Shown piece by piece: positions 1 through 11,337 of a stretch of DNA of 64,000 bases. The notes under the pieces are model-generated. The model searched no databases. It saw only the letters and a list, made by a program, of their open reading frames with translations, and was not told the DNA's origin. The DNA comes from Cardiocondyla obscurior (Eukaryota > Arthropoda > Insecta > Hymenoptera > Formicidae). The stretch spans positions 4,267,501 to 4,331,500 of the forward strand of contig NC_091873.1 in the NCBI RefSeq assembly GCF_019399895.1. Direction: 5' to 3'. Position 1 is the stretch's first letter, and each line of letters starts with the position of its first letter. A program made the translations under genes and the position numbers.

Positions 1-1051
1 GATTCGCGAGTTGAATTGAGAGGTCCGAGAATGCACGAGACGTGGTTTATGTAACAATTAATTGATGCTTTATTCAATTAATAAAACAGAAATACATTTA
101 AGCCAATTATGACGAACGCGTGATTGAGACGTCGCCGGACGAACACGAATTTAACAATAGATTCACGATGACGCGGTAATTGGCGCGAGTATGCGCTTGA
201 TCGGTACGGTGGTAATCGATACGCGGATCTACGACGGGCGGGCCGTTACAGGTTTTCGGCAGCCGCCTAGATAACGCCCTAATCGGAGCGCGGGGTTAGC
301 GGCGCGAATATTTCCCCGAGTCGCGGGCCTGGGCGGGGCCTGATCTATGCACGCGGCGCGAGACGCGGTGATCGACCTAACGCTTAGATCGCGGCGCGAA
401 CGCGGTATTCGGACAGCGGGGAGGATGGAGCACCTGTTCGGTGTTGCAGTAGCCGAGAGTACTCGGCCGAGGCGGAGATCTCTCCACCCCGGTTTTGTGC
501 AACGGTGCGAATGGATATTTTCGCCTAAGCAAGCTGACTGTCGATCCGGGATCGAGATCGCTCGAAGGAGGCGAAGTGCGCTTCACCCCACGAGCCGGTC
601 GTACAAGTCTAAGTCGCTTTCGGCAGGAAGATTCCTCTGCGTTGCAAGCGTCAGGAGTTCCTGACCGAGACGGAGTTCGCTCCACCCCGTTGGTTTGCTT
701 GCTCCAGGAGTCGGTTCGGTTCGGATGTTCGCTGCGAAGCGAACGGCACGAGAACGGTGCGCGACTTCCCCGAGTTCGGCTTTTTATCTCGCACAAGGCG
801 ACATCCGGGGGTATCCTTGTTCGTGGCGCCGGCCGCGGTATTCCGCGGTACCGTGCGCGTCGCTCTCGCTCGGATGAGTTCGGGGCCGCTCGTTCCGCGG
901 GACTTGGCGCGTTCCGCGGTACTCGTTATAATTACGTATTTCGATGATCGGTTTCTTCGGGAGCCCCCCGCGCTCCCTTGCCTGGCCGAGAGGATGGTCG
1001 TCTCGTCCGTTCTTCACCGGGAACGATGCTCATTCCGGGGGCATCGTTACA
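1..1051 (-). repeat. LTR-like dispersed repeat, copy 1 (cut by window edge)
   Basis: This block is similar along its length to 54007-55173, in the same orientation. Its right edge reads as TGTAACGATGCCCCCGG on the minus strand, and an AATAAA lies on the minus strand near position 75. A TG start and a late AATAAA fit a solo LTR read on the minus strand, but no primer-binding site or coding region is attached. GC content is high compared with the flanks. The short ORFs inside it on both strands have no recognisable domain and look accidental. The element ends against the hairpin at 1052, suggesting it inserted into that hairpin's left arm. Confidence 0.6.
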
Positions 1052-1390
1052 AACTAATTGAGACAAGTAGAAAAGTCCTGTACCATTTTGCAAAATTTTC
1101 AACCGTTATTTAGAAAATAATTAAAATGTACAAATTGTATAGGCGTAAGAGCGACAAGGAAGCTACGCGTAAGTGAGAGTGACAAGCGACGGCGCCATTC
1201 CTAGCCATTCGTCTGTCGCGCTCACTCACGCGTAGCTTCTTTGTCGCTCTTACGCCTATACAATTTATACATTTTAATTTTTTTCTCAATAACGGTTGAG
1301 AATTTTGCAAAATGGTACAGGACTTTTCTACTTGTCTCAATCAATTCCATCTATCCTCCCAGTATCCTTCGTTATGTCTGGGACACCCTG
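1052..1390. mobile_element. Foldback (hairpin) transposon, left tip missing
   Basis: Two long inverted arms (about 1053-1190 and 1205-1345) pair almost throughout, including the GAGCGACAAGGAAGCTACGCG segment. The right end continues to GGGACACCCTG followed by TATA, which matches the ends of the elements at 33778, 62423 and 62790. The left tip is absent because the LTR-like repeat abuts the arm. It is a non-autonomous element with no ORF. Confidence 0.75.
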
Positions 1391-1599
1391 TATAGGCCGC
1401 TTCTAGAACACTATGTTTAGTGTGTCCGTGTGACCTAGGGCAAGGGGTAATGACGTCACGCGGGGAGGGATGTTTTTCCACGAATCGCCCCTGTGTCGGT
1501 GATTCTCGGAACAGAGTATTTATAAAAATAATGACATAAAAATTATGAAATTTAATATTTTCGAAAATGATAAGCGCGTTATCGCGCCGCGGTATTTCA
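1391..1599. other. Unassigned spacer
   Basis: AT-rich intergenic or intronic sequence. I see no ORF, repeat partner or RNA gene in it. Confidence 0.4.
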
Positions 1600-3857
1600 A
1601 AAGGTCGCGATTATTTAAAGAAATCGCGCGAGCTAAACCACGTCGCGGCGGCGGCGGCAACGGTTTTGGTAACGCGCTTGGTTGTATTAAATTTATTGTA
1701 GTTGTTTGGGCTGTTTCTTAAGTTACCGCAGTCGTTTGTTGGTTCCGCTGGAGGCATTCCTTTGCCAAATGTTCCTCTGATTCGCAAACGTAGCAAGTAC
1801 GCTTTTTGAGAACTCGTCCACTACGCGTTGTTGCCGTTGTCCCTGCGTGCTCTCCCGTTGTTCCTGCGTACTATCCCCAGAATTCTCTGGTTGTTTTTTC
1901 TTCAGCGGCCGTCGCTTCCGATCTCCAATTGGTATTGGGCCTTGTCGCTTCTCGTTTTGGTCTTCTCTCTCTCGCGGTTTTTACGTCTAAGATGACGTTT
2001 TCGAATGCTTTTAATAGATCTGTCACCGAGTTGAGTTTCATAAAACGTACCTGCTGTTGCAGGCAACGATCCGTTATTCCTTCGATGATGTTTGATAAAG
2101 AAATATAATTTATAAAATTATTAAAATGTTTTAAAGTATAAAAAATGGTTCTTTAATTTTTCTTGTTTATATAATGAATTTTAAGATAAGAATATAAATT
2201 TATATTTAAATATATATCTGAGCTTCTACTATTTTTCAAGAAATTATAAACAGAAAAGAATGACTCAATATAATACAAATTGAAACATAGGCAATTAATA
2301 AATTAAACATAGGATTACTTTTTGTAGGAATAAATTAAAGTTGCTCGTTCTTGATATGAATAAGAAATTTCTATGTCACACTGCAATAAGCAACCAAATG
2401 CTTTTAACAAAAATCCTGGCAATATTTAATGAAATTGCCTTTACGGATTAACTATTTAACAAATAAGCTCTGGCAAGTGAATCGTGCTTGTCCTTACGAG
2501 CACCTTCGTTATCTTGTGATATTAATAAAAATATCTAGTTTTCAACAAATATTCAATATGTCCTGGCAGATATAGTAATATTTGTCCTTACGGGCAATTT
2601 TAAAGATATTGAAATTATCCTTTTACTAGTTTGAAATATAAGTATTAGTTAATGCGCATTAACTCCCAAAGACAATCATAAACCAATTAAATAGTTACGG
2701 TTATTTATTAACAAAAAACAACCCGTTGTCAAGCGGTCTTGTTTGCTTATTTCAATTACTGTTTGCTTGCAATTTAAATTTAACCAGTGACGTCTTTTTA
2801 AAAAGTTCTTATTCTAATTATAAAATATGAATATCTTAAAAACGTAACAGATGATGTAATCAAGAAGTTCGTCTTCGACCACGGACACTTGATTGGCCAA
2901 GATTATTTTTTCATGATAATAGTCAGAAAACGGTTCATCACTTTTCCACGTGCGGGTCTCAAATTCCTTTCGCAGGAAGAGTTTTCCAAGTCGTAAGTTA
3001 AATATCTTGTCCATTTCTTGAAGCAGATTGGTGAGAATCATGGTCATGTGCTCCGTTTTTGAGTGCAACCAGGACAATGCTCGTCCTTTTAGGCGTGAAC
3101 TCATAAGAATTCTCGTTGATCCGTCGTCTAAGTGATACGTTTGTCGTATTAAATCAAGTTGTTGCCTCCATCTCCAGAATGTATTGTCCGAACCGTCAAA
3201 TTCGGGTAGCAGCTCCTTCACATTTTAAATACCTTCCACGGTGGATATGGCATTTACTTCTACAGACATTGTCACAACAACCGGTGTACCTCGTGCTATC
3301 TCCAGTTCTCGTCATAAAATCTCCCGTCCTCGTTCTAAGAGTACCTTCTCTCGATGCAAGAGCTCTAGTTCCGTACACCTAGTTTCCGCCTGTTTCCTGA
3401 AAAATCCAGCTTTCTCGAGTGGTGCCTCGGATGCCTCGTCGCTGCTTTCCGCACCCGCGTCGTCTACCGTATTTTTCGTTGCCATTTTTCAAGAGACCTG
3501 GAGCGGCTTTAATTGTTTAGTCAGTTGTCTTGCTGTGACACATTCTGACAAAGCCGTCCAAATTTTTGAGTCGCTCTCTGCGAGGCGCTGAATCAATTCC
3601 GTTTTTAATCCTACTGTGGGTAACCCTTTTTCACGGAGGATCTCTTTCATCACGGCTACCGTAAATTCAGTTAGTGGCGGTAATTCTAATTTTTTAAATA
3701 AATAGAGCGGTTCCGATTCTTCGTGAACAGGAGATGCCGGTGGAGCAGATGAAACAGGAAACCACAAACGGTCCTTTTCTGGGTACTTCCGCGACGACTG
3801 AAAGTATCTTTCTTGGCGCCCCCACAAAAAGGAACGATATGAAGAACCGGCGGACAA
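1600..3857 (-). pseudogene. Retroelement gag remnant with SAP-like segment and CCHC knuckle
   Basis: Read on the minus strand. 3857-3489 encodes a segment resembling a SAP DNA-binding fold (VAVMKEILREKGLPTVGLK). A coiled region (3488-3230) has at least two in-frame stops. Next comes a gag-like capsid region (3221-2850, starting ELLPEFDGSDNTFWRW), and finally a zinc knuckle CYVCESEEHLAKEC near 1797-1756. The capsid frame is interrupted at 2850 and resumes at 2091; removing the insertion between them restores the frame exactly. No protease, RT or integrase follows, so this is a gag-only remnant. The promoter and leader intron just upstream (3932-4460) belong to it. The element family is uncertain; gag of an LTR retroelement is the best reading. 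Confidence 0.7.
2092..2849. mobile_element. 758-bp AT-rich insertion with 8-bp target duplication
   Basis: The octamer GATGATGT occurs at 2084-2091 and again at 2850-2857. Deleting one copy plus the intervening 758 bp rejoins the gag reading frame without a gap, so this is a true insertion. It has no ORF above about 60 codons and I find no convincing terminal inverted repeat. Inside, the motifs TCCTGGCA and GTCCTTACG(A/G)GCA recur two or three times (about 2415-2600). An 8-bp duplication is typical of hAT and P-type elements, but without the terminal repeats the class stays open. Confidence 0.65.
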
Positions 3858-3931
3858 GTTCTCGGAGATTTTAATCTTACGGTTTTTTCAATTCCAGATT
3901 TTCTTTATGGTATTTCGATTCTTTAATTTTA

Positions 3932-4322
3932 CTAAAATTTCAATTAATTTTAAGAAGAAAATCTTTAAATAGAATAATGTAAAGAAGGCAGAAAATACTG
4001 GGCGTCACTGCCTCTGCTCCTCTGATTCCTTCTTCTTGTCCACCGAGATTCTCACCGCCTCAATCACTCATGACGCATCACTCGAACTAGCCATTAATAG
4101 TCGCCAATTTATTAGCGGCTTATCGCAGCAGAATGTTCGGCGACACTTATCACAAGACATGATGTGCAGTGAAAACTCGGTGAATTAAAATGACATCCGA
4201 AATTTACAAAATTTCATGCCTTCCTTTCATAACTCCCCGAACCAAGAAGAAATATTTATAAATTTTATTATTGAAATTACTGGTGGAATCAACAAATAAG
4301 AATTAATAAAAATGGGACTTAC
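3932..4322 (-). other. Leader intron of the minus-strand gag element
   Basis: On the minus strand a consensus donor GAAA|GTAAGT sits at 4322 and a pyrimidine-rich acceptor GAAATTTTAG|T at 3932. The layout (TATA box, about 130-nt leader, intron of about 400 nt, then the coding exon) matches the + strand unit at 5769-6365. Sequence near both acceptors is similar (GTGA(C/T)GCCCAG upstream). Here the junction gives ATA, not ATG, consistent with decay. Confidence 0.55.
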
Positions 4323-4985
4323 TTTCGAATACGAAGATGTTTTGAGCTTCAAAGAGACGAGGTTGTAGCACTGGTTTGCACGAGATTTGATATACACTTT
4401 TTTCTACTTAAAAGTCTGGAGAGCAAGAGAGCGTCCTCCGTCAGAACACACGATTTTATAAGCTCGGAAAAAAGGAGGATCGTTGCTGAGTTTCCGATTT
4501 TTGGAAACTCAGATTTTTTATTTGTCGTCTTCGTTCCTCCACTTTTCCCTTTTTACTATAATTGGGTATTCGTTCTTCATTCTTTCTATGTTTCTTAAAT
4601 TTCTCAAGTTTCGCTTCATATTTCTAAGTTTAGATGAGGAGTTCCCAATATCCATTGGTGTCAGGATAAATGTTTATAAGTGACTCCGCCTTCAAGGGCT
4701 TGAATCTTCCAAACCTTCCAGAATATTATTAACAAATATAAAAAATGATATAAAAAACTTTTAACTTTCGAAGGGTCACGTTTTGTTGCCTGGATTTTAT
4801 TGCTTTCATTCGTGTACTTTACCCTTGTAATTACCTCACACCCGAGCCCTGGGTTTTTTCTGAGGCATAGGATTTACGGCGCGATTACAAGTTTGGAAAA
4901 TATTTTTTGTAAATTCCTTTTATCTACTGTCAGACGCCAGATAGTGTACTTAAACATTTCTTAAGGTTAAAGTTTATTTTTATGT
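4323..4985 (-). repeat. LTR-like promoter repeat, copy on minus strand
   Basis: Reverse-complement relative of 5025-5957 and of 38593-39440. The shared core is CCGAGCTTATAAAA (minus strand, TATA at 4454-4460) preceded by a long U3-like region. The region around 4785-4880 matches 38985-39085 in reverse complement. The 5' edge (near 4985) lacks the TGTTACG start seen in the other two copies and may have been cut by the adjacent copy. Confidence 0.6.
4454..4460 (-). promoter_or_regulatory. TATA box of minus-strand element
   Basis: TATAAAA on the minus strand inside CCGAGCTTATAAAA, identical in context to the boxes at 5769 and 39395. It would drive the leader that is spliced at 4322. Confidence 0.5.
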
Positions 4986-5024
4986 TATCTTGAACACGTT
5001 CGGTTATATCTTATTTTATGCAAT

Positions 5025-5957
5025 TGTTACGTCCTGTAACTCCACATCTCCTTTTTCCGACACATGGTAGATAAAGTAGATAGCAAAAGGTATACCGAAT
5101 GTATTGGGACCAAAGGAGACGGTTCTAAGTTTCCAGAAAAAATAATTCTAACTGACGGAATATCCTGAATCGCCAGATGTATAAAATAAAAGAAGGAACC
5201 AAAAACAATTGTGCAACAGATGTGGAATATAAAAAAATCGAAACGAAAAGATTTGTCAAAATATTCATAAAACATTAATAGCTCGGAAGGACTTGGTATA
5301 TCTTAAACTAATAATAAATGTCTGGCGGAACACGAGGGAAATTCTGGAAGAAAAACAATTCAGTAAAATCAAATTTCGCCGCGGATCCTAGGGATTAGAA
5401 AAAAAGGAGGCAAAAAGCCTGTAATAATAAAAATTGGGATACGCGGCTGGAAACTATAAAACTCAGGCAGCAATTGCACGCTGCCGGTAAAAAAAAAAGA
5501 GTTACCTAAAGCTTTTTCGAATCTGTTATCTGGAAGCTTGGAAGGGCTAAAACCATGTAGAGGGGAACTCATAAACATTTTTCTCCTGGACCAATAGATA
5601 TCGGGAACTCCTCACCAAAAATTAGAAACTAAGGGCGAAAACTTAGAAAATTAAGAAGGGCGACCAATAATTGTGAAGACGGAAAAGTGGAGGAATAAGC
5701 CTAACGAATAGAATTCAAAATTCGGATAAGACTTAGAATCTGGCGCTGGTCCTCCCCTTTTCCGAGCTTATAAAACCGAGCGTCCCGACGACGCTCGCTC
5801 TCAATTCTGTTCTAAAAATCTATTTGCTCTAATTTGCTCAGTTGCTCAGTTATTCTTAAAAGAAAAAAAACTTTTTAAGTGCTTGTGATCATTTTGTGTG
5901 GGCGAAATAAAGAACCATCCAGAGATCTCATCCGAGTGAATTCGAAGACAACCAGTA
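5025..5957 (+). repeat. LTR-like promoter repeat with leader exon, + strand copy
   Basis: Starts TGTTACGTC and shares with 38593-39440 the early ACTCCACATCTC segment, the middle CGGGAACTCCTCACCAAAA segment and the CCCTTTTCCGAGCTTATAAAA promoter. After the TATA box comes a leader of roughly 160 nt with AATAAA at 5907-5912, which would suit an LTR R region. It ends at a consensus donor (GTAAGT, 5958). A clear LTR 3' end with primer-binding site was not found, so LTR is an inference. Confidence 0.6.
5769..5775 (+). promoter_or_regulatory. TATA box upstream of the split-start gene
   Basis: TATAAAA in a GC-rich context. About 30 nt downstream, around 5800, TCAATTCTG is a plausible initiator. The same core occurs in two sister repeats, so it is conserved within the family. 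Confidence 0.55.
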
Positions 5958-7179
5958 GTAAGTGCTATCATTTATTTATTCCCCTTTTTCCTTTGAACGG
6001 TTCCACTAAATAGTTTTATTTGATTTGTATTCATATATTTATATATGTAAAAAATGAAAATTGAGGGAATAGTCAGGGTGCCGTTCACGCTTAATTATTT
6101 CGTTATCTCTCCTCGAATCCTCTCGTTTTTCGGGTGCCTCAACCTATCTAGCGGGCTTCCTTTTGTCGGGGGTTGCGATATGCCGCCAGTAAATGGTGAC
6201 TATCAAAACCTTGACTTGAGTAAGGCTCCATTCGGCTAGAGGAACCAGAGAAACTTGAGGTGACAGCGGAGAGATCCGAAAGGAGCTGTGAGACGTGATG
6301 CCCAGCCATATTCTCCTCCAAGATTCATTTATTAATTTAATTCATTAAAATGAACTCCTTTTAGTGGAATCATCGAACTTAAGAACCTTAAAGAAAAGCC
6401 GGGCTCGCCGAAATCGGCAAATTCGGAATCTGAGGGGCCTTATCCGGTCCTTCTTTATTCAATATTTATTCGCGGCGGCGCCAGGGGAGATAACAACTGA
6501 CCCTCCCCGAAGAAGAGGAGAGAGGTCGTGGTCCCCTCAACCTCCAGCTCCCCCGACTTCGCCGGCTCTTGAAGAAGTTCCTCTGAACGTCGAAGAACAT
6601 AGGGAACTCCCCCCTTCTCCGGATACGCCGAAAAATAGCGTCAATGCGACCGAGTCAGAGCCTGATTTGGAGCAGTTCCGCCCTACGACTCCTTCCTATT
6701 CTCCGGACATCTCGATTCATTCTCCGGGAACTGCACCTAGAGCATGTTCCTCTCCGATTCCGTCCCCGATTCCTCATCCTGAGGAGCCTGAGGAGGTCGA
6801 CTCCATTGCTGATGACGATACCGTCTTTTGGCAAGAGTCTGACGGCCCAGAGCCTTCTCCCTCCCCCGCCCCGAGCGTGGAGTTCCTCGGCGGGCAAGAG
6901 GAACCCAGAGCGATCATAGATCCTCTCCTCGAGCTCCTCCGGAGGACTTGCTCTCCGTGGACGGATCCCGTCCCCGAAAGGGCCTTCACCATAGGCCCTG
7001 ATTCCTTTGATCCTGAGGAGATCAGGAGAGAGGCCAGCAGGGCATCTCCTGATCAGAACGTCCTCATATTTTATCCCGGGGTGGAACACCCCTTTTTAGC
7101 TCCGATCAGGCTGATTGATCGTGTGTTTCCGAGATCATCTGCCAGGATCTCGGAAATAATCGAGATCGACCTCGATTAA
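5957..7179 (+). CDS. 271-residue Pro/Ser-rich protein with intron-split start codon
   Basis: The open frame in 6365-7179 has no internal ATG. A leader exon ends ...ACCAGTA at 5957, followed by donor GTAAGT. The acceptor CTCCTTTTAG ends at 6364 and the next exon begins TGGAATCATCG. Joining them creates ATG GAA TCA in frame with the 271-codon ORF, so the start codon is split by a 407-bp intron. The protein has a basic N-terminus (KKSRARRNRQIR, residues 10-21), a long Pro/Ser/Glu-rich middle (about 45-180) and an acidic tail ending EIDLD. No known domain is recognised. The stretch APPTSPALEE resembles APPASPVHEE in the neighbouring gag ORF, so it may be a diverged first ORF of the same element family. 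No downstream gag-pol follows. Confidence 0.6.
5958..6364 (+). other. 407-bp leader intron that splits the ATG
   Basis: GT-AG intron with consensus donor and a polypyrimidine acceptor. It contains a short ORF (6054-6239) with no recognisable domain, probably accidental. Removing it joins A (5957) to TG (6365-6366). Confidence 0.6.
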
Positions 7180-7326
7180 ATATTTCTTTGAATTTTTCTT
7201 ATGTTATTTAACCCGCGCGCTTTGTAAAATATAAAAAAATGTGTTGTTTATTAAATTTAGTTAAAGTCTCTGGGTATCATTATCGTAAATTTTAAATGAA
7301 TCATCGCCATTTAACATCAATTTATA

Positions 7327-7372
7327 AAAAAAAAAAATAATAATAATAATAATTATAATAATAATAAAGAAT
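7327..7372. repeat. (AAT)n microsatellite after a poly-A run
   Basis: A run of about 12 A followed by repeated AAT units. Such tails can mark the 3' end of a retroposed sequence, but no LINE coding region adjoins it. Confidence 0.7.
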
Positions 7373-8584
7373 GATAAATTAAATCTCGATAAAACAGATT
7401 TTGAAATTTTCTTTTAATGAACCATTAGCTCCATTTACTGCGAAAAACACCTCCGGTTCTTTCCCTGGGAACAAGAAGTAAAATTCTTTCCCTCAAAAGA
7501 ACAAAAATCGCGCTAACTCAAATCTTTTCTCGTTCTAATACATTCCTAGCGCTTAATACGCGTGACGTTGTCTCGCACGCGTTACGCAAGAATTGGTAGT
7601 TACGTCTCTCTCTCTCTTCCCTTTACCTGCTCTCGATCCATCTCCTAGTCATTGAGAACCGGTAATCCTTCCATTAAAATTATTCCTAAACCTGACGTAA
7701 CACAATGTCCGAACGAATTTCCATTGCCTGATTTCACTGATGCCGATTTTACAATTTTATTTTATTATTATTTTTCTGCGTCTGGCAATAGTGAAAGTTT
7801 CCTGTTATAAAATTTTGTTCTTGAAGGTTAGAAATCTTCTTCTTTGTTCTCCAGTAGAATATTGTTCTACTTCTTGCTTATCTAATTTCATTAATTCCGC
7901 GTCGAAAAAAGAAATAGTAGAATAGAAGACGTAACACATTAATACTTCGAATTTTAATCTATAACTTTAAAAATATATTTTTGAAGGATAAAACTATTGA
8001 GTTATGAAAAAAAATCTATTTTTTGACCTCGCTAAATGGAGTTTCCCCTTAATGTTTACCTGTTGATATACTGAACGGGTTTAATTAGCCACGCGTTTGT
8101 AGCAACAAAAAGAATAAAATCGAAAATACATGTCATAGTAGTTTGCATAAATCACGCAACGATCCTAACAAGCTTCTAGTTTTTTACTGCTTTATTTAAA
8201 TATTTTAAAGTCATACCTTCTGATGACTTATATTTTTTATTAATTTAAAATAAAAATTATTAAAACATGCATCTCAAAACGCTAACGTATGTTAATCGGA
8301 AGTATGCAATTATGTTTTTTTATTATTAAGATTTCTTTCATAATTTTTGCTATTGCAAACAGAAAATAGTTTTGTTTTTACAAGAAACTTTAATTTTTAT
8401 ATTAAAAAACCTATAAAGATTTAAAAGTTTTTTATTTAATTACATCAATAATATAGATTGTTAAAATAATAAAGTACTTTTGTTTTTAATCACGTATGTT
8501 AAGAAATAATTTTATTAAATATAATATAATTAAGTTTAATATAAATATAAATGTAACTAATGTAAATATAAACTTGATTTGCAG
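7373..8584. other. AT-rich intronic sequence
   Basis: No supported gene, and no upstream methuselah exon was found here. It carries short ORFs without domains. The segment ends at the acceptor ATTTGCAG of the first visible receptor exon. Confidence 0.4.
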
Positions 8585-8763
8585 AGCACTTCGTTTATAT
8601 CAAAATGTAAGACAAAATAAAAAAAAATTTTGTATATATTCCTTTTACGCATGGGGCATTACTCTTGTTCTTAATGTTATCTGCATTATTATGGATTACT
8701 TTCCCGGCATACCAAAAAACTTAGTCCGACCAGAAATTTGCAAAAGAAAATTTTGGTACAGTG
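8585..8763 (+). CDS. Methuselah-like GPCR, internal exon (TM5 region)
   Basis: Flanked by acceptor GATTTGCAG (ending 8584) and donor GTG|GTAAGT (8764). It encodes ALRLYQNVRQNKKKF, then a membrane segment containing YSFYAWGITLVLNVICIIMD, then a loop ending CKRKFWYS. The YAWG motif after an intracellular loop and the following hydrophobic helix are typical of TM5 in insect methuselah/Mth-like class B receptors. The exon starts at the third base of a codon and ends with one extra G, which pairs with AA of the next exon to give Glu. Earlier exons (ectodomain, TM1-4) are not in the window. Confidence 0.85.
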
Positions 8764-8906
8764 GTAAGTGAAATTGGCAATATCATCTTGATTAGTATAA
8801 GTAAAATATTTAGTTTAAAGCTTTACTGAGTTTGATAATTGTGTTTCAACTAAAATAGTAAATATATTTACAAGTTCTAATCTATAATGCAAAAATTCTG
8901 TTGTAG

Positions 8907-9072
8907 AAGACGATGCAAAAACGATATACTTTTACATACCTGTGGGAGCTACTATTATAATTAACATTTGTTTCTTCATAGCTACAACTATAACGCTTTT
9001 GTGTCAAAATATACGTACAGCTCATCAACTAAGAAATTCAGAAAGTGAACGTCACAATGAAAATACACAAAG
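8907..9072 (+). CDS. Methuselah-like GPCR, internal exon (extracellular loop and next TM)
   Basis: Acceptor TTCTGTTGTAG ends at 8906. The exon encodes DDAKTIYFYIPVGATIIINI followed by a hydrophobic stretch and the loop QNIRTAHQLRNSESERHNEN, as in methuselah family members between TM5 and TM6. It ends ACACAAAG|GTCCGT, a donor weaker than usual. The leftover AG completes an Arg codon with the first A of the exon at 55810, so the phase is preserved across the 46.7-kb intron. The intervening reading frame past 9072 stops shortly, as expected for intron. Confidence 0.8.
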
Positions 9073-10430
9073 GTCCGTATTATCGAAAAATCAACATATT
9101 TTGAAAAATATTCCATAAAAGGAAATTTTTACATTTATTATGATAGTAATTTAATTCAATTAATCTATTACTTTTTAAGATTAATTTGCTACAGATTTTT
9201 CATTATTACTACTAAAATTATGTGTAGAAGCTTCTAACAACGCTTTAAGTAAAAAGTCACTTTTAAGCGCATGCCGTGCAGCTCACGGACACAAAAGGTT
9301 ACTTTTATTTTACAACAAATACAAGTTAACAAACACAAATATGAAGTCTAGCAAACGTAACGATAAATACAAAGTATTAGATTCGTGGTGCTCACGAAAC
9401 ACAGCGTCATAGACACTAACTAATAATAACACAATTGAATCAACCCGTGAGAGCTACTTCCTTTTATAAACTAAATCTTCTTCAGAAGAGTCACCGGTAA
9501 TCATCAGACTGTTCCTTGAATGCCAGCGAGGAATAGCTGCAACTCCGATGACTTTTTTAAGAAAATTGAGCATTGTGAGTAATTCCTCGCTGGCCCGAGT
9601 CAGCGATGGCATTGTTTTGCAAGCAATGCCTTCACCGAGTAGAAGCCAACGAACGGTCACAGAACACTTATCGTGTTTCGTAGTCACGTTCGACTACAGC
9701 TTAAACACCAAAGTTTAAACTTATCTCTTTCTCTATTGCCGAATCTCAAACATTATGAAAAAATAATGATAAAAAATATTACTTTTGTTACATATTTATA
9801 TATATTCTCAAAAAATATTAAGAGACGCGGTAGTGTCTTGCGTTAAATATACGCGCAACAAAATCAGCATGTATCTTAGCGCGAGTTGACTTCGTTATTT
9901 CAACAATATTGTTACGTCATAAGTTCTTGAGATTTGAATTTATTTTGATTTAAATTTTAATTCTTGCGGAGCGGTAATTTATTTGTAGAGTTGTTGGTAA
10001 AGATATATACAAAGTTACCTTCCCTTTAAATACAGAAAGTAATACAAAATTTATTTTAACTCGAAAACATACAAGATTTGAAATAAAATCTATCCACTTT
10101 CTTTTTTTGTAGTTATAACTAAAAATAAAAACACTCAAACTTTTTTTGTTATTATAAAATTATAAGTTAAATTGTAAGGATTACTTAATGATTTAATTCC
10201 TTTATAAATTTAAATTTGATTTTGTGGCGGCGTTGCCATGGCGGCAGATAAAAAAGGAGACTGCGGTTACTAAACTAATTGTTAGTAGAACTTCTATTTA
10301 CACTATATACAATAGTTGCTTATTTTTGGTCTTAGTTTAAATCGCGCCCACTGTCGCTTAACAAAAATATTGAGTAAAGTTGTTTTCACTCCAATCTATG
10401 TTCCCGGTACGAGATATAGGGAACCGTCAG
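9073..10430. other. Start of the 46.7-kb receptor intron, unassigned
   Basis: AT-rich to moderate GC. A 77-codon minus frame at 9454-9687 has no domain I recognise. TTGTTACGTCA near 9908 resembles an LTR start but has no partner that I could confirm. Confidence 0.35.
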
Positions 10431-11337
10431 TGTTACCCTGATCGGGCCCCACTTTTCATCGCCGGGATAGTGTCTAGACTCAAAGTCTGAGCTGGTGGTT
10501 GCCCAAAGATCCGTCTACGTCCCGATTTCGACTGTGACAGGCGCGTACAGGAGACGGTACTTATCGGGTTATTTCGTTTAAGTTTCTCGATGTATGTGTA
10601 CAGGAGCGGGTGTGGCTGGTAGAGTACAGCGTAGGCTCGTGAGTCTGGAAATCCTGACATGTCCCGGTAATAGTGTCGCTTTAAACGGCCGACTGTGCAC
10701 GGGGACGTTGATGGTCCCAAATATTGTGGAGCTCAGGGCCAGATCTTAATTGATGACTTCTTCGATATTGGCCGCAGCTGAGGGAATTGCGATTCTTGCT
10801 AGATGATAGTGAATAGCGGCACTGAAGGTGGGTATTCGCACATTTCCAAGATCCGTGGTTGCACCCGTCCTGTCGTACTGTCGAACGAGCTTCCGATGAT
10901 GGCAAATGTGATATGCCCCTTTGGCTTCCGATGGCTTTACCTTATCTTCTTCGGTGCAGATGTTGTTGCCAGACCTGAGTCTGTGCCGATCTCACCCGAA
11001 TGTATCGGGGCTACGGAGGTTTACGAAGGCATGTGTTGACTTTTAATTATGCTTTGCTTCGATATGTCGTTGAGCGAGCACTTGAGTCGTACAAAAGACT
11101 TTTGGTCGTTCGAGCACTACAAGGCTTGTGTGCATCGATTTGATTGATTGAAAAAACGGTGAAAAGTGATACCGTTGGGCTGGTTTATATAGCCTCCTGA
11201 GAGTAATTTGACTTTTGGTTAAGATATCGAGCTCTGCAGTGCCTATCAATGAGTTTGCGCAACGTGGCTTGCTTGTGTCGGCGGGTTGTCGTTTGGCGAG
11301 CGCGAGCATTTACTCTGCTGGTCCACCGTGTCGATGT
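10431..11337 (-). repeat. GC-rich block with TATA box, possible LTR or leader fragment
   Basis: Begins TGTTACCCTGATCGG. On the minus strand it contains GGCTATATAAACCAGCC (about 11184-11200), a good TATA box, followed by about 750 nt without a convincing ORF. This would suit a U3-R-U5 region read on the minus strand, but I see no second copy in the window. The short ORFs in it have no domains. Confidence 0.35.

Noticed and set aside
347..1113. Several overlapping ORFs of 60-150 codons on both strands in the first kilobase
   Set aside because: They lie in a GC-rich LTR-like repeat, lack domains, and the equivalent ORFs in the second copy are shifted.
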